Assembly: GCA_903813345.2 (NCBI GenBank)
Contig: CAIIXF020000008.1
Location: forward strand, 21,312,822-21,376,821
From: Owenia fusiformis
Lineage: Eukaryota > Annelida > Polychaeta > Sabellida > Oweniidae
DNA length: 64,000 nt
Direction of reading: 5' to 3'
The notes under the pieces were generated by a model, which saw nothing but the letters and a program-made list of their open reading frames with translations, did no database searches and was not told the origin of the DNA. Shown one piece after another: positions 1-11,972 of this stretch (position 1 is the first letter of the stretch; every line of letters starts with the position of its first letter). The translations under genes and the position numbers were made by a program.

Positions 1-3000
1 TTTAACAAATCCAAATGGTAGATCCCCTTTTCCACATTCAACTTTTGGCTCACTTCTGGATTTGATAGGTCCAAATGCATCCTCAAAGGCTTGCTTAAGG
101 TCAACATTTGGTGAGTTATTCTCTGGTGTTGTTGAGGGTTTTTTGAAGGTGATAGTTTGAGGTCTGTCCCTAGGGGTGCTACATTGTATAGTGATCTCTG
201 GGGGTGGGGGTTCTCCTTTGCTAGCTCCTTGCACACCTGAAAATGGATGATGATAATATATATTTAGGGTTCATTATTGCATTAAATGGTTCAAGCTTGT
301 TATCTACTAAAATAAGGACTACATTTCATTTGATGCAAAAACACAAGTTTTATATAATGGTTTATCCCAAGGGAAATGAGTCTCCCAAGGGACCACACAT
401 GTTCTATCTCTTAACTGACTGTACATAAGATTACATAAAATATACAAGCAAAAAGCAAATGATATATAAATACTGAATATTTGTATTCACCTGTCGAATT
501 TGGATTATCTAATTGGTTCATTGCTGACAGTAACCAAGTGTTGCTGACCCCTGACCCTTCAAGGTCGCACCCACCAGTCATTGGGTCAAAGTTCAATAGA
601 TCTGACTGTGGGAGCATAGAGTTTGAGTCTTCCACAGGGAGGTCTCCCTCAGCTGAATTGATACTGATGTTGTCGCCAGCTTGTCGGTACTTCCAGACAC
701 CCCCTAGGTTTGTGTCAGACCTAAAAACATGTACTATGTAGTATTTATCTGAACAAAACAACACATATCATTAAATATGTACACTACCCAAAGGAGTGTT
801 GAATAAGCATAGGACATTTACTCTTAAACTCATCTCACTATTACACTATTACAGATACAGATCAAGTCTATGCCCACCACCCCCCCCCCCTCTATGAAGT
901 TTGCAGTTAGTACTGTTTATACTATTCGGTGTCCTTTCAACCTGGATGTTCATTGTTTACGTTTTTTTGACCAATATGGCTTCGAAATCCCTGGTACCGA
1001 ATCAAAACCTTAACAGTAACAAAATTATAAGGGCAGATTGCAAGTCATTAAGTTCTTCATATTTTGCTTCAAATTTGAAACTTTTTTTAAATGTAAAATT
1101 CACTGAACTCATTCATGCTCACAATAGATGTAAGATGTAGAGTCAATGTAAGTTCAATTATCTTCGATACTATACTTACATGTTTCTGGGTAGGAGTGAA
1201 TCATGAGAACCATCTGGTTGGTTGGTAGTATCAGAGACTTGTACCTTGGGTATCAGACACGCTTCGCCGGACAGAGGGCCTGAACTCTTTCGCTGACCTG
1301 CAGCTTTGGCACGACCTGAAACACCAATATGAGGAACAGCAATTATAATCAATGAAGACATCCAGTTATAGATTCATTCCATGTCCCAAAAATATTTACT
1401 TTCTGACTGACTGACTGACTTCTGAATATATGTAATGCATAAATAATTTGAATGGATGAAGTGTTCCTTCCATTCTTACTGTTTTTGTTGCACTTTGGTA
1501 TACAAATTAACTAAGTATACAAAACAAGGCACAGACGTGAACAATATCGTACCTAAAACACAGCATTGTGGTCTTGTTGACCAAGATAGCAAGATGGCCG
1601 CAGAAAAGTTAATCAGCTCTAGAACTTATCACTGTGTCACATATGTAAAAATTTGAACGGTTTGGCTGGAAACCTGTAGACAAGCCTCGATAGACAAGAT
1701 TTTAGGACGGAAAATCTAAAATGGCAGCCTTAACATTTACCCAGAATGCCCAAAAACTAATCAGTTCTTGACGTTGATATGTAGAAACATCCCTGAAAAT
1801 TTCAGATGAATCCCTCAAATGGTTTGGCTGGAAACCTGTAGACAAGTCTTGAAAGTGAAGATTTTAGGACGGAAAATCCAAAATGGCCACCTTAAAATTT
1901 ACCCAGAATGCCCAAAAACCAATCAGTTCTTGACGTTGATATGTAGAAACATTCCTGAAAATTTCAGATGAATCCCTCAAATGGTTTGGCTGAAAATCTG
2001 TAGACAAGTCTTGAAAGTGAAGATTTTAGGACAGAAAATCCAAAATGGCCACCTTAAAATTTAACCAGAATGCCCAAAAACTAATCAGTTCTTGACGTTG
2101 ATATGTAGAAACATCCCTGAAAATTTCAGATGAATCCTTCAAATGGTTTGGCTGGAAACCTGTAGACAAGTCTTGAAAGTGAAGATTTTAGGACGGAAAA
2201 TCCAAAATGGCCACCTTAAAATTTACCCAGAATGCCCAAAAACCAAGCAGTTCTTGACGTTGATATGTAGAAACATCCCTGAAAATTTCAGATGAATCCC
2301 TCAAATGGTTTGGCTGAAAACCTGTAGACAAGTCTTGAAAGTGAAGATTTTAGGACGGAAAATCCAAAATGGCCACCTTAAAATTTACCCAGAATGCCCA
2401 AAAACTAATCAGTTCTTGACTTTGATATGTAGAAACATCCCTGAAAATTTCAGATGAATCCCTCAAATGGTTTGGCTGGAAACCTGTAGACAAGCTGAAA
2501 AGTGAGACGCCGCCTGCCGCCCGCCGCCCGTCAAGCTGACTACAATATCGTACCTCTTGTTAGGTACGATAAAAATGTAAAATGTGATACAATGAAAGTT
2601 TTCTATGAGCAATAGTAAAAGCAGTTGGTGACCTATGCCTTAGAACTTCAGTCATTAAACTATCCACTATGCTTAAGTGTACAATTTTTGTGGATGTCAT
2701 ACACTGATATAACCTTGTTCCTAATATGTTTGTCAAATACAAAATCTTACTTATATGGTCTCCACCGATTGGTTCAGAGATTACTGAAGATATTTCAGAA
2801 TCTGAGTCATCAGCAGTGGAGGTTGATTCCCTCTCAGGCTGAATATACTGTGGTTGCAGAATGCCATCTTTCAATGTGTCTGTCTCCTTTCTCTTTCTTT
2901 TCTCACCTCCCTGTGTAAGTAATAATAAAATGCATGTGGAAACTTATCTATCAACTAACACTGGAGCACATTGAATTTCAATTCATGTCAAAGAGTTATT

Positions 3001-6000
3001 TATCCCATACTTGGACTTGATCAGGTACATAAAGCAGGTTTGTAAAAACCTTTATATTCTATCTGCTGTTCAGGATATTGGGATTATCCCTTGGCCAATA
3101 TAGTATATCTACCCTCAGGACCTATGGCCTTCGAGAAGATATATTATATTGGCCTCCCAATATCCTGAACCTCATATAGAATTTACATTATTGAATCATT
3201 TGAGATAGATCACTCTGACAACACATGTGTTTTTGTTCAGGGCATATATTTATCCCTCCAGGTATATAAGACAAACATGGAGAAATATATATGTACTTCA
3301 GACCCTTAATTTCAGAACTAATAAAAATTAACTCAGATACTGCGATATTTAATTTTTTAAATGCTAATGCATTCCTGTTCATATTGTCTAATGTTTTTTA
3401 TAAAACTAGTATTGTTAACTAAAGGAATAAATTTATGTATAAAAAAAATACTGCAATATACGACCCTGAAAATGAAACTGAACACTTATTTGCAAGGAAG
3501 TAATTTGATCTGAAGGAAATCTACCAAGATTGTAATTGCAAGTTACAATATAAGGAAGTTTAAATGAATAAATAAATTCATATTAACTGTACCTCAAAGA
3601 ATTTTTTGAAGGCTTGAGAGTTGAACAGATGTGGTTGTCTGCCAGCAAAGTATAGCAGATCTATCATGGCTCTGACCCGGTCTTCTATCACATGACCCTC
3701 AAAACGACCTATGCAGATAACAGATCAGTCATTTAAATATTACATATATATTTTAGATTTAAACAGCTTCTTTATGATTCAAGAAATAGACTCTCAAAAA
3801 ACATGATAGCTAAGCTAAATATGATAGACATATGCATGGATGATTTCAATAGTTGAAATGTAAAATGTAGCCTGAAAATGTAAAAAGCCTGCAAGAGTAT
3901 TTCCAAGATATTTCATTATAATGTCTACAGATAGATAATGCAATGAACTGCTTACCAAACATTTTAGCAGGTGCAAAAGCAGGAAATTCCTCTCTTCGTT
4001 GCAACTTCTTGTGCAGCGTAAACAGAGTTCTATAGAGTTTCTTGAAGTCATTGTAACGTCGCCATAGAATAACCTGAAAAAATAAGACCATGTCTAAAAT
4101 TTTACATAAAATATTTCAAATGAAACTTAAAATGGGCAAACAACAAAATGCTACAGCAATTGTATGCTTTTTGAAAATTGTGAGTATCATCAATGGCAGA
4201 GTGAAAAGAGTTAACTTAATATTTAATTGAAACTCTAGTTTCTAATGAACAAGTTGGTGATTCCATATAGGCTCACCATGTAAGCTACTATGTTAGCCCA
4301 AAAGTCTACTCATTTTATAGAACTTCATTCTACACAGAAATCCATGAACATATTCATACCAATGAATATTTACTTCATAAATGCATTTGTATTCAATATA
4401 CACAGATTGCAATACAAGTGCAAGGGTAAAGCATGTATGTATTTCTAGATAAAAAGAGGAGGGAAACACCCAGAGCATAGAGATGAATACTCCACCTTTG
4501 TTTGCCCCAATTTTCACAATCTAGTTTTTAATTACCACATGTTAATATGATGTTTTAATCAATGTTAGCATATTCCTTACGTCTTTCTTTATCTTGACAT
4601 GAAATAACCAGCTATGATATTGCTAAACACACCCGGAATTAACATAATATTTTTCGAAGCATTTTTAAAAAATTTGAATTTTAAAGATTTGTCGATGTCA
4701 CTTCTTGTCAATTGACCAATCAGAGATGATGGGTCGTCTCTAAGTAACTTTCCATTGTAGATATGAGTCTCAATTGAACCCTGGGGTATTCCCCCTCTTA
4801 TGAATACATAACATCACAGTTTAGATTTTTCCACAACTATAAATGATTAAGTTTTTTTAATCTTCTTACCTCAGTTACATTTTCTGGATTCTCTAATGGG
4901 AACACCTGAAAACAAAATTTACCATATTTTAAGTAATTAATTATGAGTGCATTAATACCATGAAGTACATAAAGTTAGCATTAACTCAGTTTGAATAATT
5001 TTTTGAAACTTTGAAAATTGAACCCTTCAAAGACTGCATCTCGACCCACATACATGGGTATGAGGTACAAGGTTTATTGTTCAAAGCCAGAATATAGTAC
5101 CATCCTTGCACAATGGTCTTTAGATTTTTTATTTTTTAGGTTTTACTGATGCAGTAAAACACTGAAATGGACTGTAGATCTATAAAAGCTGAAACTGAGA
5201 GACACAACCCATCTTATTAGCCAAACCTCAAGTATGTAAAATACACATGTACATTTTTCATCATAGACCAAGAGAAAAGTATGTGTACTATTAAGCTCAA
5301 TATAGATGTCACGGTGACATCTATATTGAACTAAACAGTACTTTTTCCTTGGCCTATGTTTTCCACTAAAAATTAATCTGAATGTGATTTTCGATAAAAT
5401 ATTGCACTGTGACTCAGTGGTCCTTCGATTGCTGTAGTTTGATAGCATGAAAAGTAAGCATCAGTGATCACCGTAAATAAATGGCATCTCTATTTTCTTT
5501 CACCATTCCATGGTGATTTGAGACTTCATACATTCCAATAATGTCTACAGTTTGGAACGAAAATAATGACACATGGATTTGCTGAAGTGAGAATTTCCCA
5601 TGTTAAAAATAAGAGAATTTTCAAGAGGTCATACATCAGTGGATGACAGTATACAAAATCTAAAATGTACAAATTTTAAGGGACATATATCTAAAGAATA
5701 TTTGAGACCATAGGGCTTTCAAAACATCATGGTTTGGATATGGTGATAGAAAATCCACCTGTTATTTATTTTGTTCCAAACAGTAGATACACATCTCTTA
5801 CTTTTGTATATCGAAATCGACACTAACCATCTGCCATCTTTGATGCGAAGGTTACGGCTGTTACCTTCGCTTGATACTGACCAGTGATGTATGGTCACTT
5901 GAAAATTATCTTCTTTTTAACAGGGGAATTTCTCACTTCAGCCTGTTCTATGAGTGTGAGATCAGTCTGTTCTATGAGAGTGAGACAAGCCAAGCAGCCT

Positions 6001-7189
6001 TTGGATAATACTAGTCAATGAGATCTAGACTAGTGTTATTGAAATAAAAATATGGGTGTCGACTTTTGGCTTGCAACCGAAGATACCTCAAGAAAAGCCG
6101 GAGATTGCCGAAGATTTTCTTTGCAAACGAAGTTGGCCGAGGGTACCACGAATGTGAAGAGGACGTCTCTAATTGGTAAAAAAGAGAGGCTCGGCATTCT
6201 CCGTCAGATTGAATCCTCAAATTTCGGTTGTATGGCTTAATAAATATCACATGTCATACCTCAAACGATGCATACTGTTGTAAGCTTCAACTCCAATCAC
6301 TAAAGCCACACATCCAAGAAAGCGTCAATTGATAAAAGCATAAAATAAGCGAGCGTATATTTAATGGAGTGCTTCGGCTATCTCCATTGTTCAAATGTTT
6401 ATTCCCAAAGTCACATGCCTTTTCTGAGAATGTGACGCCACTCCGGATGACGTCACATCAGAGATTATTACTGAGAAGTCCAATGACGTTTCTTTAACTC
6501 CTGTAAAAACAATGACAACATTTTGTTAGGCTTTGCGATCCTTTACTTTCATTGGCTGTTTGTTGCGATGTGACGTAATTTGAGAGATGAACAACATCGG
6601 ACACTGCCGGAAATTACCGAAGCACTCCCATTATCTTTACGCTCTGAAAATTTGAAATAAATGTCCCGGGAAAGTCGAATTACAGCGTCAATAATGGATA
6701 TCATGCAACCATTCAAACTTATACATAAAGAAAAGATTACAGGGTAAATTTGATCAATCAATGTCTGACAGATGGAAAAATAAAGGTCAGTACGAGGGTT
6801 ATATTTTTGGGTGGTCATTTTTTCGATGTAGCATTTTTTGGCTCGTGTCTCATCTTCCCATTTATCCTTTGAGCCTACCAATAGGGGCTGGATCTGGATC
6901 CGGATCTGTGGTATGGTTTACCTTCGGCTGCATGGCTCAACCTCGATTGATTGGAAAATGCTGTCCCTAAAAATTCGGACGAGTTTCAATTTGAATTTCA
7001 CTGGGCTGAGTTACATTGGCCTTATTTTGAATAAAATAAAACACTATAGAGCAAAATAAATCACGCATATCTAAGATTACTTACTCTGTATGTTACTTTG
7101 TATATTGTGAATCCTTTTTCATGCGTATGAGGCTCAGAAACATCAAAAACTCGTACCCATGGGTCACTTTTAGTTTTTTTGCTGGCCAT
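1..7189 (-). CDS. PX-domain protein, SNX15/RPS6KC1-like (5' part, eight exons)
   Basis: Partial gene on the minus strand, cut by the left edge. Exons in transcript order: 7085–7189, 4870–4905, 3956–4073, 3593–3708, 2751–2910, 1180–1315, 491–720, 1–236. All junctions are GT–AG and join in one frame of 379 codons. Residues about 10–125 form a PX domain, which binds phosphoinositides (typically PI3P) on endosomes. Visible motifs are SEPHTHEKGFTIYKVTYR, then VILWRRYNDFKKLY with the phosphate-binding RRYxDF core, then EEFPAFAPAKMFG and RFEGHVIEDR. This combination is typical of SNX15 and of RPS6KC1 (RPK118). Both families carry a MIT domain further on and RPS6KC1 adds kinase-like domains; all of that would lie off the window, so I cannot choose between them. 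Residues after 125 are acidic and Ser-rich (DDSDSEISS) and look disordered. The start at 7189 (MASKKTK) is preferred over an in-frame ATG 18 codons upstream because it fits the family N-terminus. Confidence 0.9.
1541..2571 (-). mobile_element. Hairpin-capped element carrying the 162-bp array
   Basis: Read on the minus strand, the element starts with a 10-bp stem and 6-nt loop at 2546–2571 (arms TATCGTACCT / AGGTACGATA). A GC-rich GGCGGGCGG tract follows (about 2505–2530), then the 162-bp array, then a second copy of the terminal motif at 1541–1555 (plus strand ACAATATCGTACCTA). The organisation recalls non-autonomous elements with internal tandem repeats, such as bivalve Pearl/Helentron-associated elements. 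That assignment is inference: no transposase is present and the ends were placed by eye. Confidence 0.6.
1650..2500. repeat. 162-bp tandem repeat array (5+ copies)
   Basis: The motif GGTTTGGCTG recurs at 1659, 1821, 1983, 2145, 2307 and 2469, a constant 162-bp spacing. Each unit carries CCAGAATGCCCAAAAAC and TTGACGTTGATATGTAGAAA. Copies differ by only a few bases, so the array is recent or homogenised. It lies in an intron of the PX gene. Confidence 0.95.
3056..3182. mobile_element. Palindromic MITE-like element
   Basis: TTCAGGATATTGGGATTATC near 3069 is matched in inverse by CCCAATATCCTGAA near 3156–3169. The arms continue outward (TTCTAT / ATAGAA) and inward (AGTATATCT / AGATATATT). A related one-sided copy occurs near 61769–61807 (GGGATTATCCCTC). 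It lies in an intron of the PX gene. Confidence 0.6.
5262..5358. repeat. Long hairpin with a perfect 16-bp palindrome core
   Basis: 5297–5329 is TCAATATAGATGTCAC, one G, then the exact reverse complement. Imperfect pairing continues to CATAGACCAAG on the left and CTTGGCCTATG on the right. It is probably a small fold-back element in the large first intron of the PX gene. Confidence 0.65.
5545..5786 (+). mobile_element. 242-bp MITE, copy A
   Basis: The terminal inverted repeats are CTACAGTTTGGAAC and GTTCCAAACAGTAG, followed inward by AAAATAA-type sequence. The whole element is repeated in reverse orientation at 7330–7570. I could not settle a target-site duplication. Confidence 0.8.
6362..6633. 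mobile_element. Candidate MITE with short terminal inverted repeats
   Basis: TAATGGAGTGCTTCGG at 6362 is matched in inverse by CCGAAGCACTCCCATTA ending at 6633, with one indel. The interior is relatively CpG-rich (GATGACGTCACATC). No target-site duplication is visible. Confidence 0.35.
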
Positions 7190-7329
7190 CTTTGATGACG
7201 TCACTTCCCAGCTTCCGGCAATTTTATCGAAAGAAGGCAGCACCTGATAGCAATTTTATTAGAGGTGACATCTTTTTAACTTTTTTATGTTAAAAAACAA
7301 TGCAGCACTTGACAGAAGAGGTGACATTT

Positions 7330-7570
7330 CTACAGTTTGTAACAAAATAAATGACAGGTGGATTTTCTATCCCCATATCCAAACCATGATGTTTTGAAAG
7401 CCCTATAGTCTCAAATATTGTTTAGATACATATCCCTTAAAATTTGTATATTTTACATTTTGTATACTGTCATCCACTGATGTATGACCTCTTGAAAATT
7501 CTCTTATTTTTAACATGGGAAATTTTCGCTTCAGCAAATCCATGTGTCATTATTTTGGTTCCAAACTGTA
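7330..7570 (-). mobile_element. 242-bp MITE, copy B (inverted relative to copy A)
   Basis: Near-complete reverse complement of 5545–5786, with ends CTACAGTTTGTAAC and GTTCCAAACTGTA. Shared internal words include CATGATGTTTTGAAAGCCCT and CATCCACTGATGTATGACCT. Copies A and B bracket the first coding exon of the PX gene and its presumed promoter. Confidence 0.85.
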
Positions 7571-8022
7571 AAGTTAAACAAATTTGTATTGTGTATCGTG
7601 CTGCAATATTTTTATTGAATTTCATTTTATTAATCGACTGATGGTGTAATTAAAGTCCCCGATAAATCGGGCTACGTATACCGCCGTGTTTACATTAGGG
7701 GATTAGAAGAGTTTATTTTTTATTTAGGTATGCAAGCTACGTATATCAATATTAGGCCTTCATCCATGTACTCGTGTGCATGTAATCAGCATGTCCTTCA
7801 ATATTATGTAAACCAGGCTATTCAAGTACTGTATAATGTACACTATTTATGTGTGTACTACATACAATACAATTCCCTGCGAAACAAAACACAAATACTT
7901 TTTATATGTTCAAAATGAGCCATTTGATTGATGCAAACACTAAATAGCTTCATAAATAACATCTACAAAGTATATCTAATAGTGATTTTCAATTTCAATG
8001 GTGAAACTTCCCTGGTTACGAT

Positions 8023-8515
8023 TACTGTAAAACGGGTAATTTTGACACCGGGAAATTTTAGCGATTTTTTAATTTTAGGGGGTTTTAGCGCGGGAAATTT
8101 TAGCGAAATGAAGATTAATCTTTAAAAATCAAATTAGCGAAATGCATAAGAAATTTTATCATTTATGGCAGAAGAATGAATAACGGACATGACATAGGAA
8201 TTATCAAAATGTAAGACTTCTAACGCACATGGTATTGGTCCAAACTACTGTAATCTCATCTGACTAATCACAAAATCACGGTTGCATTTAAAATCGTTGA
8301 TTTACCTTTTTCAAATTACAAACGGGAAGTCGAGCACTGGACGAAAAGGTCCTTAAATACTAGTATTCATGTAGTTTCCCGGGAATTTGCAAATTTTAGC
8401 GCCCGGTTTATTTTAACCCTGGTTTAGTTTAGCGAATTGAATTTTTAGCGAAACTATAGCGATCGCTAACAATCGCTAACAATTACCCCTCGCTAACAAT
8501 ACCCGTTTTACAGTA
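8023..8515. mobile_element. MITE with 15-bp perfect terminal inverted repeats
   Basis: TACTGTAAAACGGGT (8023–8037) and ACCCGTTTTACAGTA (8501–8515) are exact inverse repeats, and the outer TA could be the target-site duplication. The interior is full of TTTTAGCG and TCGCTAACAAT repeats. This looks like a Tc1/mariner- or hAT-type miniature element; no transposase remains. Confidence 0.85.
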
Positions 8516-9495
8516 TATGGGAAATCATCACGAGACGAAGATCGTTCGCCTTCCTGGCTTACCTCTGAATCGTGTACCTGGTTATCTCTTTATATAGTTT
8601 AGCGAGAGCGGTGCGCCTGCGCAGTTTTAAACTTTGGCGCACACTTTAAAATCCAATGAGGTCTTTTACCTCTGTATCAATACTCATTTGGCATTTCAGG
8701 GTATCTAAAGGCCCCATGTGAAGTTTGAAAATATGTTTTTATCATTGATTTACTATTTGTCATGACTTTTAGAGAAAAAAAAGTTGTCAGCTCTTTGTTT
8801 TTAAAATGTCCTGCCAGTTGAGTCTAATGAGGTTGAAAAGAATACTGTACTCTTGGTAATTTTTGCGCGCTTCTATATTTCACGCTTTTCGCTAGTTTTG
8901 GAAAATTTGTGAAATATAATAGCCACGAAATTCCTACAGTTCTAATCCCAAAATTTGATAGTCACGAAATTCTAAGGAAATCCCCAGGGATGTCAATGTT
9001 GAAAATATTTTCGTCCATTGCTGGCCCGGGTGATAATAGGTAAATGCGTGACATTTCGAGTTTTAAAAAAGAAAAATTAGAAGAGAGAACGAGATTTCTG
9101 TATTAATGAACATTCTAACGAAAAGGCTTAACGGGAAGCCAAAATCATCGGGCGAAGGAACAACCATGGTTGATATTGAAGTCGAAAGAGTGATCTGGTA
9201 TACTGTGCATGTGCCATTGGCTACTATGAGAACGATAATTTTGAAATATATTTTCTCTGAACCACTTTTGTGCATGGGTGAATTCATTTTTTGTTCATTT
9301 ATCAATCAATTTTCTTATTTTTTCCAAAAAGTATGTTAGGATGTATGCTATGCATTGGTGTGATATGCGACCTCTAAAATGTAGTTTTAAATAAATTCAT
9401 GATTTTTCGGGCAAAAATTCCTTCAAAAAACACCTTTTGAAATTTAAAAATAAGTTTCACATATTACATTATGGTAATATTGGGTACGACTACAG

Positions 9496-9671
9496 GCCCG
9501 TAGCCAGAGGGGGAGCTGGGGGAGCTTCGCTCCCCCCCTGGCCAGAAATTCTTTCAAAATCATGCAGTTTTTCACCATTCTGAGAATTTTTCGCATGATT
9601 TTTAGCCAAAATTGTGAAAAAGCTCCCCCCCTGGAAAAAAGCTCCCCCCCTGGTAAAAGCTGGCTACGGGC
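9496..9671. mobile_element. GC-ended MITE
   Basis: GCCCGTAGCCAG at 9496 is matched in inverse by CTGGCTACGGGC ending at 9671. Subterminal tracts GGGGGAGCT / AGCTCCCCCC also pair. The word GACTACA occurs on both outer flanks (9488–9494 and about 9674–9680) and may be the target-site duplication. Confidence 0.8.
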
Positions 9672-9868
9672 AAGGACTACAATATAAGCCAAAGTGGTTT
9701 AAACTTATGAGGGCTTTAAACCTTTTTCTTGTTCTTTAAAAAACAGTCACCCAGTTGAGTTCTTACAGCTACAAAGATAAGTTAAATGTTAAATTCATAA
9801 ATAGTTGTAATCCTCAATTTTCAACCTGACAGTGACAATCATTTGAATATCTACTTCACTGTTATATG

Positions 9869-9992
9869 TAGTCTTGCTCAAATACTGTATCCACCCCCCC
9901 CCCCCCCCCGTCACCTTCACTCTCTTTACCTGGCAATATACAGAGAGAAGGATAAAGGGGGGGGGGAGTACAGGGTCTTTTAAGCAAGACTA
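9869..9992. mobile_element. 124-bp miniature element with 9-bp target-site duplication
   Basis: TAGTCTTGCT (9869) and AGCAAGACTA (ending 9992) are inverted ends, and the element contains a long C tract and a matching G tract. The 9-bp word TGTTATATG flanks it exactly on both sides (9860–9868 and 9993–10001), so the boundaries are firm. Superfamily is not determined. Confidence 0.85.
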
Positions 9993-10372
9993 TGTTATAT
10001 GCAGTTGTATATCATATCCTGGCACCATAAAAACATATTGATATTATCAGTCTGTTTGAATTGAAACTGAACAAAACAATAAACTATTTTTGATTTCATC
10101 ACCAAAGTAATAACTTATATTTTTGAGCAATACAGTAATACATTCTCTCTTAAACACCATTTCTCAGAACATTCTAGTAATTCTCCATTTTCTTTAGAAA
10201 TATAGACTCTAGACTGTAATGCATTATATCATTTTCTGGACCCTGAGCGACTGGAAGGAGTTAGGTATTTGAAAGCTTAATATAATATCTGATCTGAGCC
10301 AGTGTACTGAACGAAACACTTAGTACAGACCAGGTATTGTATCGACAAATAAGTACAGAGTGAAATATAGAC

Positions 10373-10378
10373 TTTATT
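10373..10378 (-). terminator. Poly(A) signal of the zinc-finger gene
   Basis: AATAAA on the minus strand, about 47 bp beyond the stop codon at 10425. This is a normal position for a metazoan poly(A) signal. Confidence 0.6.
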
Positions 10379-10424
10379 CAGAGTTTATAGAAAGCGTGAA
10401 TTATGGATAATGTAGTATAGGTCA

Positions 10425-11972
10425 TTATGTGTCTACATGTACCTCAATTTCTATTTTATGAACTCTAGCTATATGCATTTTCAAAGACATGTTTGTTACA
10501 AATGCTTCACCACATGCATGACACTTGTGGATTTTGTCTTCTGGCTTTGTATGAATTGTGATTTCATGGCGCTTTAATGTTTTCTCACTAAAGTAGCATT
10601 TATCACACATTTCACATTGAAAATTTCCCTCTATATGTGAGCGAATAATATGTTGTTTTAAAGCAAACTTTGTAAAGAACACTTTGTCGCATGCATCACA
10701 TTTTATTTTAGCTTCTTGGCTACGGTGTTTATAAAGAATGTGACGTCTTAGTATAAGCATGCTGGTGAAGGCCTTAGGGCAATACAAACAGGTGAAGTTT
10801 GTGAATTCTGGATGCATAGTCTTTATATGATTTTCTAATTTGTTAAGATTTGAAAATGTGGTAGCACAAACCGAACAATCCATTTCAAGGTTCCTGTATT
10901 CTGTCCCATTATTTAATAATTTCTTATGACTCCGCATGTGTGACTTGAGACTTAATGCATTTGATAGAGTAATTCCACAAACTTCACATATGGCTGGTTT
11001 TTTGTCATGCTGTTTGTCCATGTGCCTTTTAAGTCCTGGTTTTGATGAGAATGCAGCAGAACAAAGCTCACACTTATACGGGAGTTCTCCAGTGTGTAAA
11101 TTTAAATGATTTTTAAAGTGAGATTTTCGGTCAAATCCCTTATTACACTGATCACAATTATACTTCCAAGTCTGAAATTCCCGAGCTAGATGGGTTTTTT
11201 CATGCTCAAGAAGACCATGCATTCTTGGAAAGCTCTTGTCGCATACTTTGCAGTAAAGTAAGTTTTTTCCTGAATGTTTATTTAAATGATATCTCCAGGA
11301 ACTTCGATCTTTGAATGTCTTATTACATTCTGTACACTCTAAAATACTTGTACCCTTTGAACGAACAGATCGACAAACACCACCATTTTCTAACATCAAA
11401 CCAGTATGCAAATCCAACTCTTCCTTTGTTTCAAATCCCTTGTGGCATTTCGTACAAAATAAATGGTTTTCATTTTTCAATTGTGCATGCTTTGATTTAC
11501 AATAGAAATATGCTCTGCGACTGGTGTGTCTTTTTGAACAAATCTCACACTGATGTGGCTTTATTCCTTTATGTCTTGTTAGATGTTCCTGAAATATATC
11601 ATTCCGGGAAAAGCTGGCATCACAATCTGTACATACATACCGCTTCTCACCTGTGTGAATGAAAATGTGTCTAGTTAGATTGGATCCATGTCTGAACGAT
11701 TTATCACAATGAGGACAGTTATGAATTTTTGAATTTTCTAATATGTTTGTCTTCTTTACATTTGTCTCTTTTAAACATGCCTGTTTTTCATCTTTAGAAC
11801 GAGGTTGTAGCATTGAATCTGGCACAGTCTTTAGGTCACCAATTTCATGATCATTCCCAAGCTTCACCCGAATCCTGATGAATTTCTTTGACTCCTTATC
11901 TTCTGACTTAGCATCAATGTCCAATGATTCTGTTTCCTCTTTGTTTCTCTCCATCATATTCACTGCCATCAT
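10425..11972 (-). CDS. C2H2 zinc-finger protein, single coding exon (515 aa)
   Basis: An intact 515-residue open frame with about 14 tandem C2H2 fingers from residue ~90 to the end. The first is CPHCDKSFRHGSNLTRHIFIH followed by TGEKRY, and two linkers keep TGE-type spacing. The third (CEICSKRHTS…YFYCKSKH) and fourth (CTKCHKGFETKEELDLHTGL) are degenerate. The last six fingers use the longer H-x4-H spacing (RHILYKH, QHIIRSH, RHEITIH, MHIARVH). The first ~85 residues are charged and contain no KRAB, BTB or ZAD domain that I can see. The protein is a likely nuclear DNA-binding regulator; its target is unknown and no orthologue was recognised. The start MMAVNMMERN follows stops in the upstream frame. 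A 3' splice site near 12060 suggests a 5' untranslated exon boundary. Confidence 0.9.
   Translation of the reverse strand: MMAVNMMERNKEETESLDIDAKSEDKESKKFIRIRVKLGNDHEIGDLKTVPDSMLQPRSKDEKQACLKETNVKKTNILENSKIHNCPHCDKSFRHGSNLTRHIFIHTGEKRYVCTDCDASFSRNDIFQEHLTRHKGIKPHQCEICSKRHTSRRAYFYCKSKHAQLKNENHLFCTKCHKGFETKEELDLHTGLMLENGGVCRSVRSKGTSILECTECNKTFKDRSSWRYHLNKHSGKNLLYCKVCDKSFPRMHGLLEHEKTHLAREFQTWKYNCDQCNKGFDRKSHFKNHLNLHTGELPYKCELCSAAFSSKPGLKRHMDKQHDKKPAICEVCGITLSNALSLKSHMRSHKKLLNNGTEYRNLEMDCSVCATTFSNLNKLENHIKTMHPEFTNFTCLYCPKAFTSMLILRRHILYKHRSQEAKIKCDACDKVFFTKFALKQHIIRSHIEGNFQCEMCDKCYFSEKTLKRHEITIHTKPEDKIHKCHACGEAFVTNMSLKMHIARVHKIEIEVHVDT

Noticed and set aside
843-900. Homopolymer C and G runs (also near 9892–9910, 9957–9967 and 43986–44006) as quadruplex regulators
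   Set aside because: Single runs without four spaced G tracts, and two of them lie inside a MITE. No regulatory claim can be made.
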